Source: JAAYJR01 sp964495655
GTDB taxonomy: Bacteria > Bacteroidota > Bacteroidia > Bacteroidales > Prolixibacteraceae
NCBI GenBank assembly: GCA_964495655.1
Contig: CAZBWK010000010.1
Location: 1-52,809 of the forward strand
Length of the DNA: 52,809 bases
Reading direction: 5' to 3'
The notes below the pieces were generated by a model. That model was given only the letters and a program-made list of their open reading frames with translations. It made no database searches and was not told where the DNA came from. Positions 19,084-28,032 of this stretch are shown here, in pieces. Position 1 is the stretch's first letter. The number at the start of each line of letters is the position of its first letter. The translations under genes were made by a program, and so were the position numbers.

Positions 19084-19114
19084 TTGAAGATTCCGTTTAC
19101 GTTTTGTATTTTTG
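19084..19114 (+). promoter_or_regulatory. promoter of the rfaE2-radA operon
   Basis: TTG (19084-19086) is followed after exactly 20 bases by TATTTTTG (19107-19114), a full match to the Bacteroidota sigma-A pattern TTG-N19-21-TAnnTTTG. The box ends 14 bases before the ATG of rfaE2, implying a leader of only about eight bases. Confidence 0.7.
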
Positions 19115-19128
19115 GCGCAAATTAAAAG

Positions 19129-19626
19129 ATGAAAGTGAAATTTGATATAAAGTCTAAGATATTTACAGATTTTTGTTCCTTCGAACCCCTGTTGAAACAG
19201 TGGAAGTCAGATAATGAGACTATAGTGTTTACTAATGGTTGTTTCGATCTTATTCATTTGGGTCATGTTGATTCATTACTTAAAGCAGCAAGCCTGGGAA
19301 CTAAATTAATTGTAGGTCTGAATTCTGATGAATCTGTCAGGCTGCTAAAAGGAAAAGGAAGGCCTATCCTGAATATTGAAGCGCGAACCACCCTTTTGGC
19401 AGCATTTGCATTTGTTGATGCTGTTATTGTTTTTTCAGAAGAGACTCCTGCCGGATTGATAGCTGAGATTCTGCCTGACCTGTTAGTGAAAGGTAATGAA
19501 TATGCTATTCATGAAATAGCGGGATATGATACAGTGATCAAAAATGGCGGACAGGTAAAAACACTTGAACTTGTTCCCGGAGTTTCCACTACGAAAATGA
19601 TAAAGAAAATAAAAAACCTTGACTGA
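19129..19626 (+). CDS. rfaE2: D-glycero-beta-D-manno-heptose 1-phosphate adenylyltransferase
   Basis: The 165-residue nucleotidyltransferase activates heptose 1-phosphate as ADP-heptose for the LPS core or other glycans. The nucleotide-binding motif is FTNGCFDLIHLGH (H43, H46), with LLKGKGRP and PGVSTTKMI later. It corresponds to the C-terminal half of E. coli HldE; the kinase half is encoded elsewhere. Its stop overlaps the radA start (TGATG), so the two are translationally coupled. Confidence 0.93.
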   Translation: MKVKFDIKSKIFTDFCSFEPLLKQWKSDNETIVFTNGCFDLIHLGHVDSLLKAASLGTKLIVGLNSDESVRLLKGKGRPILNIEARTTLLAAFAFVDAVIVFSEETPAGLIAEILPDLLVKGNEYAIHEIAGYDTVIKNGGQVKTLELVPGVSTTKMIKKIKNLD

Positions 19627-20999
19627 TGGCCCCGACAAAAACTGTTTTCACCTGCCGGAATTGTGGTGCACAATTCCCGAAGTGGCTGGGAAGATGTCCT
19701 TCGTGCGACGGGTGGAATACTTTTATCGAAGAGTTAATTGTAAAGAAGAAGCCTTCTTTTGATAGTCAGGTAAAAAAAAAATCTAACCACCCTCTTACAC
19801 TTGAACAAATTGATGGAGAGAAGTTTAACGGGAGAATCTCATTCGGCATCAATGAATTTGACCGGGTGCTGGGGGGAGGAATAGTCCCTGGCTCAATAGT
19901 ATTACTCGGGGGTGAGCCGGGGATTGGAAAATCAACATTAGCATTACAGGTAGCATTGAACCTTGGGAACAGTAAGGTTTTATATGTATCAGGCGAGGAG
20001 AGCCTGCAACAGATTAAACTCAGGGCCGACAGGTTAGGGATGAAAAACAGCGCAAGCCTGTTTTTATGTGAGACCTCACTGGAATCAATAATAAGCAGGG
20101 CTGAAAGCATTAAACCTGACCTTTTGGTGGTTGATTCAGTTCAGACAGTCTCAACTGTCGGGATTGAATCCTCTCCGGGCTCAATTTCACAAGTAAGGGA
20201 ATGTGCCTCTGCAATTATCGATTTTGCAAAGAGCAGCGGAACAGCTGTCATACTTATTGGCCATATTAATAAGGAGGGAACCCTTGCCGGTCCGAAAGTA
20301 CTCGAACACATGGTAGATACTGTATTGCAGTTCGAAGGTGACTCCAATTATATGTATCGTATCCTAAGGGCAAATAAGAACAGATTTGGTTCAACCAACG
20401 AATTGGGAATATTTGAGATGGGAAGTGAAGGATTAAGGGAAATAGCAAATCCCTCCGAGCAGTTGTTACCTTCCGGCAATAATGTAGTCAGTGGCACTGC
20501 AGTGGCATCTGCAATACAGGGCGTCAGACCTTTTCTGATAGAAATACAGGCGCTGGTCAGCTCCGCTGCTTATGGTACACCCCAACGCTCGTCAACAGGC
20601 TTCGACCTGAGAAGGTTGAATATGCTGCTGGCAGTACTCGAAAAGAGGGCAGGTTTCAAATTACTTGTAAAAGATGTATTTATAAATGTTGCCGGGGGAT
20701 TAAAAATTAATGATCCTGCCACAGACCTGGCTGTTATCTGTTCAATTCTGTCATCGAACATTGATATTGCCACTAACCACAAAACCTGCTTTGCGGGAGA
20801 GGTCGGACTTACCGGTGAAATCAGGGCAGTCAGCCGCATCGAACAACGTATATCTGAGGCTTCCAGACTTGGATTCGATAAAATAATTATTCCAAAACTC
20901 AATAAAGGTTTTGATATTTCTAAATTTAGCATTAAAATTGACAAAGCAGACAGAGTTGAAGAGCTTATAAAACTAATGTTCGGAAAGTCCGTTAAGTAA
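19626..20999 (+). CDS. radA: DNA repair protein RadA (Sms)
   Basis: RadA is a hexameric RecA-like helicase that drives branch migration in recombination and repair. In the 457 residues one sees the N-terminal four-cysteine zinc finger (C10, C13, C24, C27), the Walker A GGEPGIGKST (95-104), the RadA-specific KNRFG motif and the C-terminal Lon-like domain with GEVGLTGEIR. It starts on the last base of the rfaE2 stop codon and is followed nine bases later by the DUF4296 gene. Confidence 0.96.
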   Translation: MAPTKTVFTCRNCGAQFPKWLGRCPSCDGWNTFIEELIVKKKPSFDSQVKKKSNHPLTLEQIDGEKFNGRISFGINEFDRVLGGGIVPGSIVLLGGEPGIGKSTLALQVALNLGNSKVLYVSGEESLQQIKLRADRLGMKNSASLFLCETSLESIISRAESIKPDLLVVDSVQTVSTVGIESSPGSISQVRECASAIIDFAKSSGTAVILIGHINKEGTLAGPKVLEHMVDTVLQFEGDSNYMYRILRANKNRFGSTNELGIFEMGSEGLREIANPSEQLLPSGNNVVSGTAVASAIQGVRPFLIEIQALVSSAAYGTPQRSSTGFDLRRLNMLLAVLEKRAGFKLLVKDVFINVAGGLKINDPATDLAVICSILSSNIDIATNHKTCFAGEVGLTGEIRAVSRIEQRISEASRLGFDKIIIPKLNKGFDISKFSIKIDKADRVEELIKLMFGKSVK

Positions 21000-21008
21000 A
21001 TTACAGAA

Positions 21009-21398
21009 ATGCAAAAAATTTCATTTATACTTCTGCTGGTATGTTTTTATACGTACTACTCGTGTGACAAGCCAACGGTTGAGAAACCCGGGGATCTGAT
21101 CAGCGAAGAGAAAATGATAGCCTTGCTTACTGATATTCATCTGGCTGAAGCAACCTTTATGAACAGACATCACCAGGACAGCCTGCTCAGAAATAGCAGT
21201 TCAGCAAATTTTTATTATTCGGTACTTAAAAAACACGAGGTCGCTGATTCGGTGTTCGAAAGATCCTATGTTTTTTATCTCAGCCGGCCGAAAAAATTTG
21301 AAAAGATGTACAGGATGGTTATGAATAATCTTAATGAAATGGAGCAGGAGTTTTCAGGCAGGGAAAGAGAGCTGATAGATCTGGATCTTAAAGAATAA
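21009..21398 (+). CDS. DUF4296 family lipoprotein
   Basis: This 129-residue protein has a hydrophobic leader and a lipobox-like YYSC (C19), so it is probably lipid-anchored. The mature part is helical, with MIALLTDIHLAEA and FYYSVLKKHEV, the pattern of the Bacteroidota-only DUF4296 family. The function is unknown. It sits between radA and an amidohydrolase with gaps of nine and four bases, so it belongs to the same operon. Confidence 0.8.
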   Translation: MQKISFILLLVCFYTYYSCDKPTVEKPGDLISEEKMIALLTDIHLAEATFMNRHHQDSLLRNSSSANFYYSVLKKHEVADSVFERSYVFYLSRPKKFEKMYRMVMNNLNEMEQEFSGRERELIDLDLKE

Positions 21399-21402
21399 AT
21401 TT

Positions 21403-22596
21403 TTGAGAAAAATATCTGCAACATATATATTCCCCGGAAACAGTGCTCCCTTGAAGAACGGTATTCTTATCTGTGAAGATGACGGAACAATTACCAGTTT
21501 AAAGGATACAAAAGGAAAGCTCAAAGAGGAACAGGGACTTGAATATTATAATGGAATTGTGGTTCCCGGTTTTGTAAATTGTCATTGTCATCTCGAGTTG
21601 TCCTATATGAAAGGCAGAATATCTGAAAAAACCGGGATCGGAGGTTTCATAGGGGAGATAAACAGACTGCGTAACAGCTATTTTGAAGATGTAGACAGAG
21701 CTTTTGAAGATGCTGTCTCCCTGCTTTGGTCTACGGGTACAGTTGTAGTCGGGGATGTATCAAATTCCATGCAGACACTAGAGTTGAAGAAGCAGGGAAA
21801 ATTATTTTACCATACCTTTGTGGAAGCATACGGGTTTTTACCTTCACGTGCCGAAAAATCTTTTTACCTGGCATGTTATACCGAACGGATATTCAGGGAA
21901 AACGGACTTAGAGCTTCTGTAGTGCCCCATTCTCCCTATTCAGTATCTGAACCTCTGTTTCTGAAAATTGCCCAAAAAGCAGCTGTGGAAGGAAGTATAC
22001 TTTCAATTCATAACCAGGAGAGTAAGAGCGAGGAGAAATTCTTCAGGAACGGCACAGGTCCTATTGCCAGCCATATGAAAAATAATCTCAAAATTGATAT
22101 TTCAGGCTGGAAACCCACGGGAGAGAGCTCTTTGCACTCAACTATGAAGTATCTGCCTTATGAAAATCCTTTGTTACTGGTTCATAATACTTTTACTTCA
22201 AAAGAGGATGTCGGGCTGATTAAAAAATACAGGTCACCCGATAATACTTACTTTGTGCTTTGCCCTAATTCCAACCTTTATATAGAAGACCACCTCCCTC
22301 CTTTACCACTGTTTATAAGTGAAAAGCTAAATATCTGTATAGGCACCGACAGTCTGGCATCTAACCACCAGCTTTCTGTTCTTGATGAAATGATCACTCT
22401 CCAGCTGCATTTTCCTGAGGTATCTCTCACGGAACTGGTCAAATGGGCATCTCTGAACGGAGCGCTTGCACTTAAGACGGAAGACTTTTCAGGAAGTTTC
22501 CATCCCGGTAAAAAACCGGGTATAAATCTTATTACAGGTGCAGATCTTCACAATCTTAAGCTTACCAGAAGAAGTAAACTCAGAAGGTTAATATGA
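21403..22596 (+). CDS. amidohydrolase family metalloenzyme (deaminase-like)
   Basis: This 397-residue enzyme is of the amidohydrolase superfamily, closest in pattern to the ATZ/TRZ and aminofutalosine-type deaminases. Metal ligands are visible as HCH (H61, H63) followed by LELS, a histidine in SIHNQES, another in VHNTFTS and the aspartate in IGTDSLASN. The C-terminal GKKPGINLI strand completes the small beta domain. The substrate cannot be read from the sequence; a cytosine- or adenine-like amine is likely. TTG at 21403, four bases after the preceding stop, is the best start because no in-frame ATG precedes the conserved N-terminus. Confidence 0.8.
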   Translation: MRKISATYIFPGNSAPLKNGILICEDDGTITSLKDTKGKLKEEQGLEYYNGIVVPGFVNCHCHLELSYMKGRISEKTGIGGFIGEINRLRNSYFEDVDRAFEDAVSLLWSTGTVVVGDVSNSMQTLELKKQGKLFYHTFVEAYGFLPSRAEKSFYLACYTERIFRENGLRASVVPHSPYSVSEPLFLKIAQKAAVEGSILSIHNQESKSEEKFFRNGTGPIASHMKNNLKIDISGWKPTGESSLHSTMKYLPYENPLLLVHNTFTSKEDVGLIKKYRSPDNTYFVLCPNSNLYIEDHLPPLPLFISEKLNICIGTDSLASNHQLSVLDEMITLQLHFPEVSLTELVKWASLNGALALKTEDFSGSFHPGKKPGINLITGADLHNLKLTRRSKLRRLI

Positions 22597-22663
22597 AACC
22601 TCCGGGATAATAATTGTACTGAAGGTGCTTATTAGGGATTATGTAACTATAAACATTATTCTT

Positions 22664-22685
22664 CCCGGTGGTGAGAGTCGCCGGG
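22664..22685. terminator. GC-rich hairpin between convergent genes
   Basis: A seven-pair stem with one G-T wobble (22664-22670 with 22679-22685) closes an eight-base loop in the gap between the amidohydrolase and the convergent DUF2147 gene. No U-tract follows on either strand, so termination is only suggested. Confidence 0.35.
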
Positions 22686-22712
22686 TACATTACTGAGTTG
22701 CTCAGAAAATCA

Positions 22713-23156
22713 TTACAGGTCAGTGCGGTACCATTCCGAACTTCGGCCAAGCCATCGTATACCTGCTACAAAGCCCTTAAGCTTTAACAGGTCATCACTT
22801 TCCATCCATGCATAACAATCATAACTGTTTCCTGATTTGGGATCGTAGATTTTTCCGTTTTTCCATTCCTTTTTATTAGGGTCGTACTCGAAATTTTGTA
22901 AAATCTGCAAACCTATCAGTGAACGGCTGCGGAGCGATTCGTCCGGATTTTTATCATCTTTGGGCGGTTGTCCGTTCTCATATTTTTCCGGGATCATAAA
23001 TACAATTGTCCCGAAATATTTCCCATCTTGTTTTTCAACTTTGATTTTGGTTGTTTTTTCATCGTTCCACCAAATTCCGGTGATCTTGTCAGCTTGCTGG
23101 GCAATACCTGCAAGTGTGAACAGACTTAATGTGAACAGAAGGAGAAATTTTTGCAT
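22713..23156 (-). CDS. DUF2147 domain secreted protein
   Basis: The 147-residue protein has a clear signal peptide ending near AGIAQ (residue 20) and one DUF2147 domain. Family landmarks are GIWWNDEK, YFGTIV, the PKDDKNPDESLRSR segment, GLQIL and KIYDPKSGNSYDC. The domain is a small beta barrel found in exported proteins, with no established biochemical role. The gene stands alone on the reverse strand. Confidence 0.88.
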   Translation of the reverse strand: MQKFLLLFTLSLFTLAGIAQQADKITGIWWNDEKTTKIKVEKQDGKYFGTIVFMIPEKYENGQPPKDDKNPDESLRSRSLIGLQILQNFEYDPNKKEWKNGKIYDPKSGNSYDCYAWMESDDLLKLKGFVAGIRWLGRSSEWYRTDL

Positions 23157-23262
23157 CTGATTAAATTTTTTATATTTATTTTAAAGGATTTAAATTTATA
23201 AATATTACTCATTCAAACAGTGATTTATGAATTTTTTTTGAATCTTTTAATTTTTTAAGCTG

Positions 23263-25665
23263 ATGAGATTGTTTAAACGTCTGCTTTTATTTGCAGGAGT
23301 GCTTATTATTATTGCTTTAGTTGCAGGTTTTCTTGTTCTTAACAATATTAAAAAATCGGCATTGCCTGATTACTCAAAAGATCTTAATATTCCCGGCCTG
23401 AGGGGAGAGGTGACCGTTTTACGCGATTCATTTGCAATACCTCATATCTATGCTGATAATGACAAGGATCTCTATATGGCAACAGGATTTGTTATGGCGC
23501 AGGACCGTTTGTGGCAAATGGATCTGCTGCGAAGGGTAACCCAGGGCAGGTTATCCGGGATCATGGGCAGGGACCAGTCAGATACAGACCTGCTCATGAG
23601 GGCGTTGAGGATAGTAGAAAAATCGAGGAAAATACTTCTGCATTCTGATCCGGAAATTGTTTCAGCACTTGATGCATTTTCTGAAGGAGTTAATTACTAT
23701 ATTGAGAATTTTCCATTGCCGCCTGAATTTAAAATATTGGGATACACTCCTGAACCATGGTTACCTGAGCACTCGTTGAACCTTATAGGCTATATGTCGT
23801 GGGACCTTACTTCAGGCTGGAATACTGAGTTGCTGTTATATAAGATCGGCCAAAAGGCAGGAAGTGAGCTTATGCAGGAATTAATACCCCGGGATGAAAA
23901 CCATTCAATATTCGTATACGGGGTAGAGCAAAAGTTAAATCTTAATATCAGCGAAACAATATTATCGGCAGGCAGTAAACTTGAAACAATGGGCGTGGAA
24001 ATTTTTAGTGGAAGCAATAACTGGGCTGTTTCAGGTAAAAAAAGTGAGAGCGGCAAGCCTTTACTTGCAAATGATATGCATCTCAGACTGTTCGCTCCCG
24101 GAATTTGGTATCAGATGCACCAGGTTTCAGGAAATTCGCTTAATGTGACCGGAGTTGCGGTGCCCGGACAACCATTTGTAATTTGCGGACATAATGACTC
24201 AATTGCATGGGGAATGACTAATGTGTTTGTCGATGACCTTGATTTTTATGCAGAGACTCTTAACAAAGACTCAACTCACTATCTCCTTGACGGAGAGTGG
24301 AGGGCACTTCTTGTTAAGGAGGAGATTATCAAGACAAAGGAGGGAGATGATATAGTTGAGGAGTTGAAATTTACCCACCGCGGGCCAATAATCAACAGAT
24401 TTAAAAATGAAGATGAAAATGTATTTTCTATCAGATGGATCGGTAATGAGATGAGTAATGAGATTGAATCAATATATCGCCTTAACAGGGCAAATAACTG
24501 GCATGATTTCAGGAATGCCCTGAAAACATTCATCTCAATCAGTCAGAATATTGTCTATGCTGATGTGGCCGGGAATATCGGAATGCAATGTTCTGCAGGT
24601 GTTCCTCTGCGGGAAACAGGAGGTACTAACATTTTTCCGGGGGATACAACCCTCTATGACTGGAAAGGATTAGTGCCATTTGAAGAACTTCCCTGTGAAT
24701 TTAATCCTGAAAGAGGTTATGTCTCTTCGGCAAACAATAAGACAGTAGATGAAGATTATCCCTATGAGATAGGATACTGGTACCATATTCCCGAAAGAAT
24801 TGACAGGATAAGGGAAATGCTTGAAGAGACAGATAAACATTCTGTTGAAGATTTTGAAAGAATACAAAGTGATTTTATTTCAAAAAAGGCCGAAAAAATG
24901 GTTCCTGAATTTTTAAATGTCCTTACAAAAAAATCTGACTGGAATGAATTTCAAAAAATTGCACTTAAAGAGCTTCAGGAATGGAATTTTGATATGCATA
25001 AAGATAGCCGGGCAGCCTTGATTTTTGAAATACTGTATCATAAAACAGGAGAAAATCTGGTGAAGGATGATCTGTCGCCCGAATTGTTAAAGGAATTTCT
25101 GGCAGACAGAATATTAACAGAGAACCTTATTTTAAATATTCTTCCTGAAAAAAAATCCGGCTGGATTGATGACAGGACCACACCTGAAAAAGAGACCTTC
25201 GATGATATTGTGATAAGGTCCTTTAAGGAGACAACTGAAGATCCGGGAATAGTTGCCGGACCTGATCCGGCTGACCGGATGTGGGGTGATATTCATACAT
25301 TTACTATAAGCCATCCCCTGGCTGTGGTTGGTCTGCTCGATAAGGTTTTCAAATTAAGCAGAGGACCCTTTGGTTTATCAGGTAGTTACCATACTGTCTG
25401 CCCTTACTCCTATTCACTGAATAATAAGTTTAAGGTGAATCACGGGGCTTCCCACAGGCATGTTTTTGACCTCTCAGCATGGGATAATTCAAAGACAGTA
25501 ATTCCTACAGGTATCAGTGGAATACCTGCGAGTGAACATTATCTGGATCAGACAGGCTTATATATTGATAACAGGTACCATGCTGATCCCTTTAACAGAT
25601 CTGAGGTTATCAGAAGATCCCGATATACAATGAAGTTATTGCCAATGAATGACGATTCGGAATAA
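23263..25665 (+). CDS. penicillin acylase family protein (Ntn hydrolase)
   Basis: The 800-residue precursor has an N-terminal signal or anchor helix (about residues 5-27). It follows the penicillin G acylase / acyl-homoserine-lactone acylase fold. The precursor is expected to cut itself before the nucleophile S251 in SGSNNWAVSG, which would be the first residue of the beta chain. Downstream motifs include HLRLFAPGIWYQMH and VYADVAGNIG. The expected action is hydrolysis of an amide between an acyl group and an amine in the periplasm; the substrate is unknown. It is monocistronic and followed by a terminator. Confidence 0.92.
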   Translation: MRLFKRLLLFAGVLIIIALVAGFLVLNNIKKSALPDYSKDLNIPGLRGEVTVLRDSFAIPHIYADNDKDLYMATGFVMAQDRLWQMDLLRRVTQGRLSGIMGRDQSDTDLLMRALRIVEKSRKILLHSDPEIVSALDAFSEGVNYYIENFPLPPEFKILGYTPEPWLPEHSLNLIGYMSWDLTSGWNTELLLYKIGQKAGSELMQELIPRDENHSIFVYGVEQKLNLNISETILSAGSKLETMGVEIFSGSNNWAVSGKKSESGKPLLANDMHLRLFAPGIWYQMHQVSGNSLNVTGVAVPGQPFVICGHNDSIAWGMTNVFVDDLDFYAETLNKDSTHYLLDGEWRALLVKEEIIKTKEGDDIVEELKFTHRGPIINRFKNEDENVFSIRWIGNEMSNEIESIYRLNRANNWHDFRNALKTFISISQNIVYADVAGNIGMQCSAGVPLRETGGTNIFPGDTTLYDWKGLVPFEELPCEFNPERGYVSSANNKTVDEDYPYEIGYWYHIPERIDRIREMLEETDKHSVEDFERIQSDFISKKAEKMVPEFLNVLTKKSDWNEFQKIALKELQEWNFDMHKDSRAALIFEILYHKTGENLVKDDLSPELLKEFLADRILTENLILNILPEKKSGWIDDRTTPEKETFDDIVIRSFKETTEDPGIVAGPDPADRMWGDIHTFTISHPLAVVGLLDKVFKLSRGPFGLSGSYHTVCPYSYSLNNKFKVNHGASHRHVFDLSAWDNSKTVIPTGISGIPASEHYLDQTGLYIDNRYHADPFNRSEVIRRSRYTMKLLPMNDDSE

Positions 25666-25692
25666 CTTAAAAAATCCGCAGGTTTTTTTAAG
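25666..25692 (+). terminator. intrinsic terminator after the acylase gene
   Basis: A 12-position stem with a single T-T mismatch (25666-25677 with 25681-25692) has a GCA loop and an A-run/T-run composition. It begins at the base after the acylase stop codon. Confidence 0.6.
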
Positions 25693-25697
25693 CAGCG

Positions 25698-25705
25698 GTG
25701 TCAAA
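25698..25705 (+). promoter_or_regulatory. GTGTCAAA motif before the sigma factor gene
   Basis: The octamer GTGTCAAA ends 30 bases before the ECF sigma start and recurs at 26340-26347 before the anti-sigma gene. It could be the -35-like element of an autoregulated ECF promoter; this rests only on repetition and placement. Confidence 0.3.
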
Positions 25706-25735
25706 TTGATAAATATTGGATACCAAAATGATTGA

Positions 25736-26317
25736 ATGAGTGAGGCCGGTATAATAGAAAAATTAAAAGAGGGAAACGAAAAAGCTTTCAGTGACCTTGT
25801 AAGTACTTACCAGAAAATGGTTGTCAATACCTGCTATGGATTATTGCATAGTATTGAGGATGCTGAAGATGTGGCTCAGGATGTATTTATTGAAGTTTTC
25901 CGGTCCGCATCAGGTTTCAGGGGAGATTCAAAAATATCAACATGGATTTACCGCATTGCAGTCAACCGTTCACTGAATTTTATCAGAGACCATAAAGGAA
26001 GAAGGGGGTTTAAATCTTTAGACGAAATCACACAATTACCCAAAACTCTTACAGGAGATAATTATTCTGAATCAGGGGGTGATCCGCATAGTGATCTGGA
26101 GAATAGCCAGCGATCAATATTGATACATGCTGCAATTGATGAGCTGCCAAAAAATCAGCGGATCGCATTTACTTTGAATAAGTATGAAGATCTTTCGTAT
26201 AAAGAGATTTCAGAGATTATGAATTTATCTCTCTCCTCGGTAGAGTCCCTCATACATCGTGCAAAGAAAAATCTGCAAAAAAAATTATATAATTGTTATA
26301 AAAAAAAGTGTATCTGA
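25736..26317 (+). CDS. ECF-type RNA polymerase sigma factor
   Basis: The 193-residue group 4 sigma factor has sigma region 2 (DAEDVAQDVFIEVFR, then WIYRIAVNRSLNFIRDH) and region 4 (LPKNQRIAFTLNKYEDLSYKEI with the helix-turn-helix SSVESLIHRAKKNLQKKL). It would direct transcription of an envelope-stress regulon. The next gene encodes its probable anti-sigma factor, followed by two Spy/CpxP-like proteins, a layout comparable to metal- or envelope-responsive CnrYXH modules. An ATG seven bases earlier reads into a stop, so 25736 is the start. Confidence 0.93.
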   Translation: MSEAGIIEKLKEGNEKAFSDLVSTYQKMVVNTCYGLLHSIEDAEDVAQDVFIEVFRSASGFRGDSKISTWIYRIAVNRSLNFIRDHKGRRGFKSLDEITQLPKTLTGDNYSESGGDPHSDLENSQRSILIHAAIDELPKNQRIAFTLNKYEDLSYKEISEIMNLSLSSVESLIHRAKKNLQKKLYNCYKKKCI

Positions 26318-26339
26318 TCACAAGTTTTTAAAAAGAAAT

Positions 26340-26347
26340 GTGTCAAA
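26340..26347 (+). promoter_or_regulatory. second GTGTCAAA motif before the anti-sigma gene
   Basis: This is the second copy of the octamer seen before the sigma gene, ending 21 bases before the anti-sigma start in a 51-base gap. Confidence 0.25.
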
Positions 26348-26368
26348 ATATTAAATTGAAAAAATAAG

Positions 26369-26797
26369 ATGAACTGCAAAGCAATACATAAAAAATTGAT
26401 CTTCTTCCTGGAAAATGATCTACCTCTAAATGAGATGGAAGAGATCAGGTTGCATCTTGCCGGATGTCAGGAATGTGCTGCCTTTGCAGATTATATGAAA
26501 AAATCGCTCAGCGTGTTGGATCAGGAAAGAAATCCTGATGTTAACCCGTTTTTTTACACAAGGCTGAAGGCCAGGATGGAGAATCAGGCAATTAAAGAAA
26601 CTGTTACACCTTTGTGGGCAAGGATACTGCAGCCTGCTGTTTTTACATTGCTTTTGCTTGCCGGTGTTTATGCAGGTATAAAAATCGGGCAGCCTGCAAA
26701 AATTAATATTCAGGAATCATATTATGCAGAACAGGAGATGTTTCCCTATCTGTATGAGATGGCAGCCGAGCCGATAGAAACTTTTTTAATGGAATGA
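26369..26797 (+). CDS. zinc-finger anti-sigma factor
   Basis: This 142-residue single-pass membrane protein has the ZAS-type motif HLAGCQEC (H29, C33, C36) in a cytoplasmic N-terminal domain that binds ECF sigma factors. A transmembrane helix at about residues 89-107 leads to a short periplasmic tail of about 35 residues. It would hold the sigma factor encoded just upstream at the membrane. The gap to the next gene is four bases. Confidence 0.85.
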   Translation: MNCKAIHKKLIFFLENDLPLNEMEEIRLHLAGCQECAAFADYMKKSLSVLDQERNPDVNPFFYTRLKARMENQAIKETVTPLWARILQPAVFTLLLLAGVYAGIKIGQPAKINIQESYYAEQEMFPYLYEMAAEPIETFLME

Positions 26798-26801
26798 TAA
26801 C

Positions 26802-27329
26802 ATGGCAATTGCAAATAAATACCGGATAATGACAGGGGTGATAATTATTTTAATTGCCACGAATCTTTCAATGGGGATCTCTTTTCTGTACCACAAGCAG
26901 CAGGATAAAAAAATTACTGAAGAAGTCAGGGAAACCTCTATTGAAGTGCCTTCTCAGCAGCGCACCCGGTTTTTCAGGGAACAGTTGAACCTGAGGCCCG
27001 ACCAGGTAGAAATATTCAGGGAGTTAAACAGGGATTTTAACCGGACAGCATGGCAGATTAATCACAGTCTTGAAAGGCTCAGAATAGAAATGGTAAACGA
27101 GATGGGTAAGCAAAATCCTGATGAGGCACGGCTGAAGAAAGTTTCCAGGGATATTGGAGAATTGCACACTCTGTTGAAAGATGAGACGATAAAATATTAT
27201 TTATCAATGAAAGATGTATGCACAGAGGAACAAAAGACCAGGCTGAATGAAATATTCATTTCAATATTACAGGCCGATGAGGATGTAAAGCTTCCACACC
27301 GGGGGAGGAGATACAGACATAACTGGTAA
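26802..27329 (+). CDS. Spy/CpxP-like membrane-anchored envelope sensor
   Basis: The 175-residue protein has an N-terminal membrane anchor (about residues 9-29) and a helical periplasmic domain. The domain is of the LTxxQ/heavy-metal-resistance type: RFFREQLNLRPDQVEIFRE is a first repeat and CTEEQKTRLNEIF a second. The C-terminus is rich in His and Arg (LPHRGRRYRHNW) and could bind metal or nucleotides. By analogy to CnrX it may sense a ligand and relieve the anti-sigma factor encoded upstream; this is inference. Confidence 0.75.
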   Translation: MAIANKYRIMTGVIIILIATNLSMGISFLYHKQQDKKITEEVRETSIEVPSQQRTRFFREQLNLRPDQVEIFRELNRDFNRTAWQINHSLERLRIEMVNEMGKQNPDEARLKKVSRDIGELHTLLKDETIKYYLSMKDVCTEEQKTRLNEIFISILQADEDVKLPHRGRRYRHNW

Positions 27330-27367
27330 TTAATGAATTATTTAAATAATATTTAAATTATAAAATC

Positions 27368-27874
27368 ATGAAAACAGGAAAATTTCTTTTAATGTTGTTT
27401 GTCCTGATATTGGGCGCATCAACTGTTTTTGCCCAGGGCGGGAGATTTATGAACAGGCCGGGTTACGGAACGGGAGCCGGATACGGTTTCGGGCCCGGGT
27501 ATTATTGTATGAATTTCATTCCCGGATTAACTGAGGAGCAGCAATCCAGGATTGGAGAACTGACAGTTAATCATCAGAAGGCAATGGCCGAACTGGCTAT
27601 TAAACAAAGGTCAACATTTGATTTTACTGAAAGGGCTGAAATTCAGGGAGCGATGTTACAAAAGTTAACTGCTCACAGAGATGAACTGCGTAATTTGCTG
27701 AATGATGAACAGAAAAAGCAGTTCGATCTGATCCAGAGTCGTGGTATGTATGGTATGGGTTATGGAATGGGAAGAAGAGGCGGTCGCGGAAGAGGCGGAT
27801 ATGGCGGATGGGGAGGCCGTGGATGCAGATTTTACGGTTATGGCGGAGGATACGGATTTCAGGGAGGATGGTAA
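27368..27874 (+). CDS. secreted Spy/CpxP-like protein with glycine-rich tail
   Basis: The 168-residue protein carries a signal peptide ending at VFAQ (about residue 23). A helical Spy-like core at about 50-125 has the two LTxEQQ-type segments LTEEQQSRIGEL and LNDEQKKQFDLIQ. The tail of about 45 residues is almost entirely Gly, Arg, Tyr and Met. Such proteins act as periplasmic chaperones or metal-resistance factors. It closes the ECF operon and is followed by a hairpin. It is probably a paralogue of the preceding gene product. Confidence 0.78.
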   Translation: MKTGKFLLMLFVLILGASTVFAQGGRFMNRPGYGTGAGYGFGPGYYCMNFIPGLTEEQQSRIGELTVNHQKAMAELAIKQRSTFDFTERAEIQGAMLQKLTAHRDELRNLLNDEQKKQFDLIQSRGMYGMGYGMGRRGGRGRGGYGGWGGRGCRFYGYGGGYGFQGGW

Positions 27875-27932
27875 CGGAAAGCATCATGGCAGATCCCAGT
27901 CTGTAGTTCTGATTCTGTTAAATCAGACGGAG

Positions 27933-27965
27933 GAAAGGGTTATCTTTACAACAGATAACCCTTTC
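27933..27965 (+). terminator. hairpin terminator after the ECF operon
   Basis: A perfect 13-bp inverted repeat (27933-27945 with 27953-27965) has a seven-base loop. It lies 59 bases after the last gene of the sigma-factor operon. A T-rich stretch follows, though not immediately. Confidence 0.7.
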
Positions 27966-28032
27966 TATATTGGTATTGTTTTTTTCGGATGAAAAATAAA
28001 ATGCTAATTTTAGGATCATAAAAATTGATACC

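Noticed and set aside
27741..27992. Second frame through the glycine-rich tail giving an acidic 83-residue peptide
   Set aside because: It is an out-of-frame reading of GGN-rich codons and runs across the terminator hairpin.
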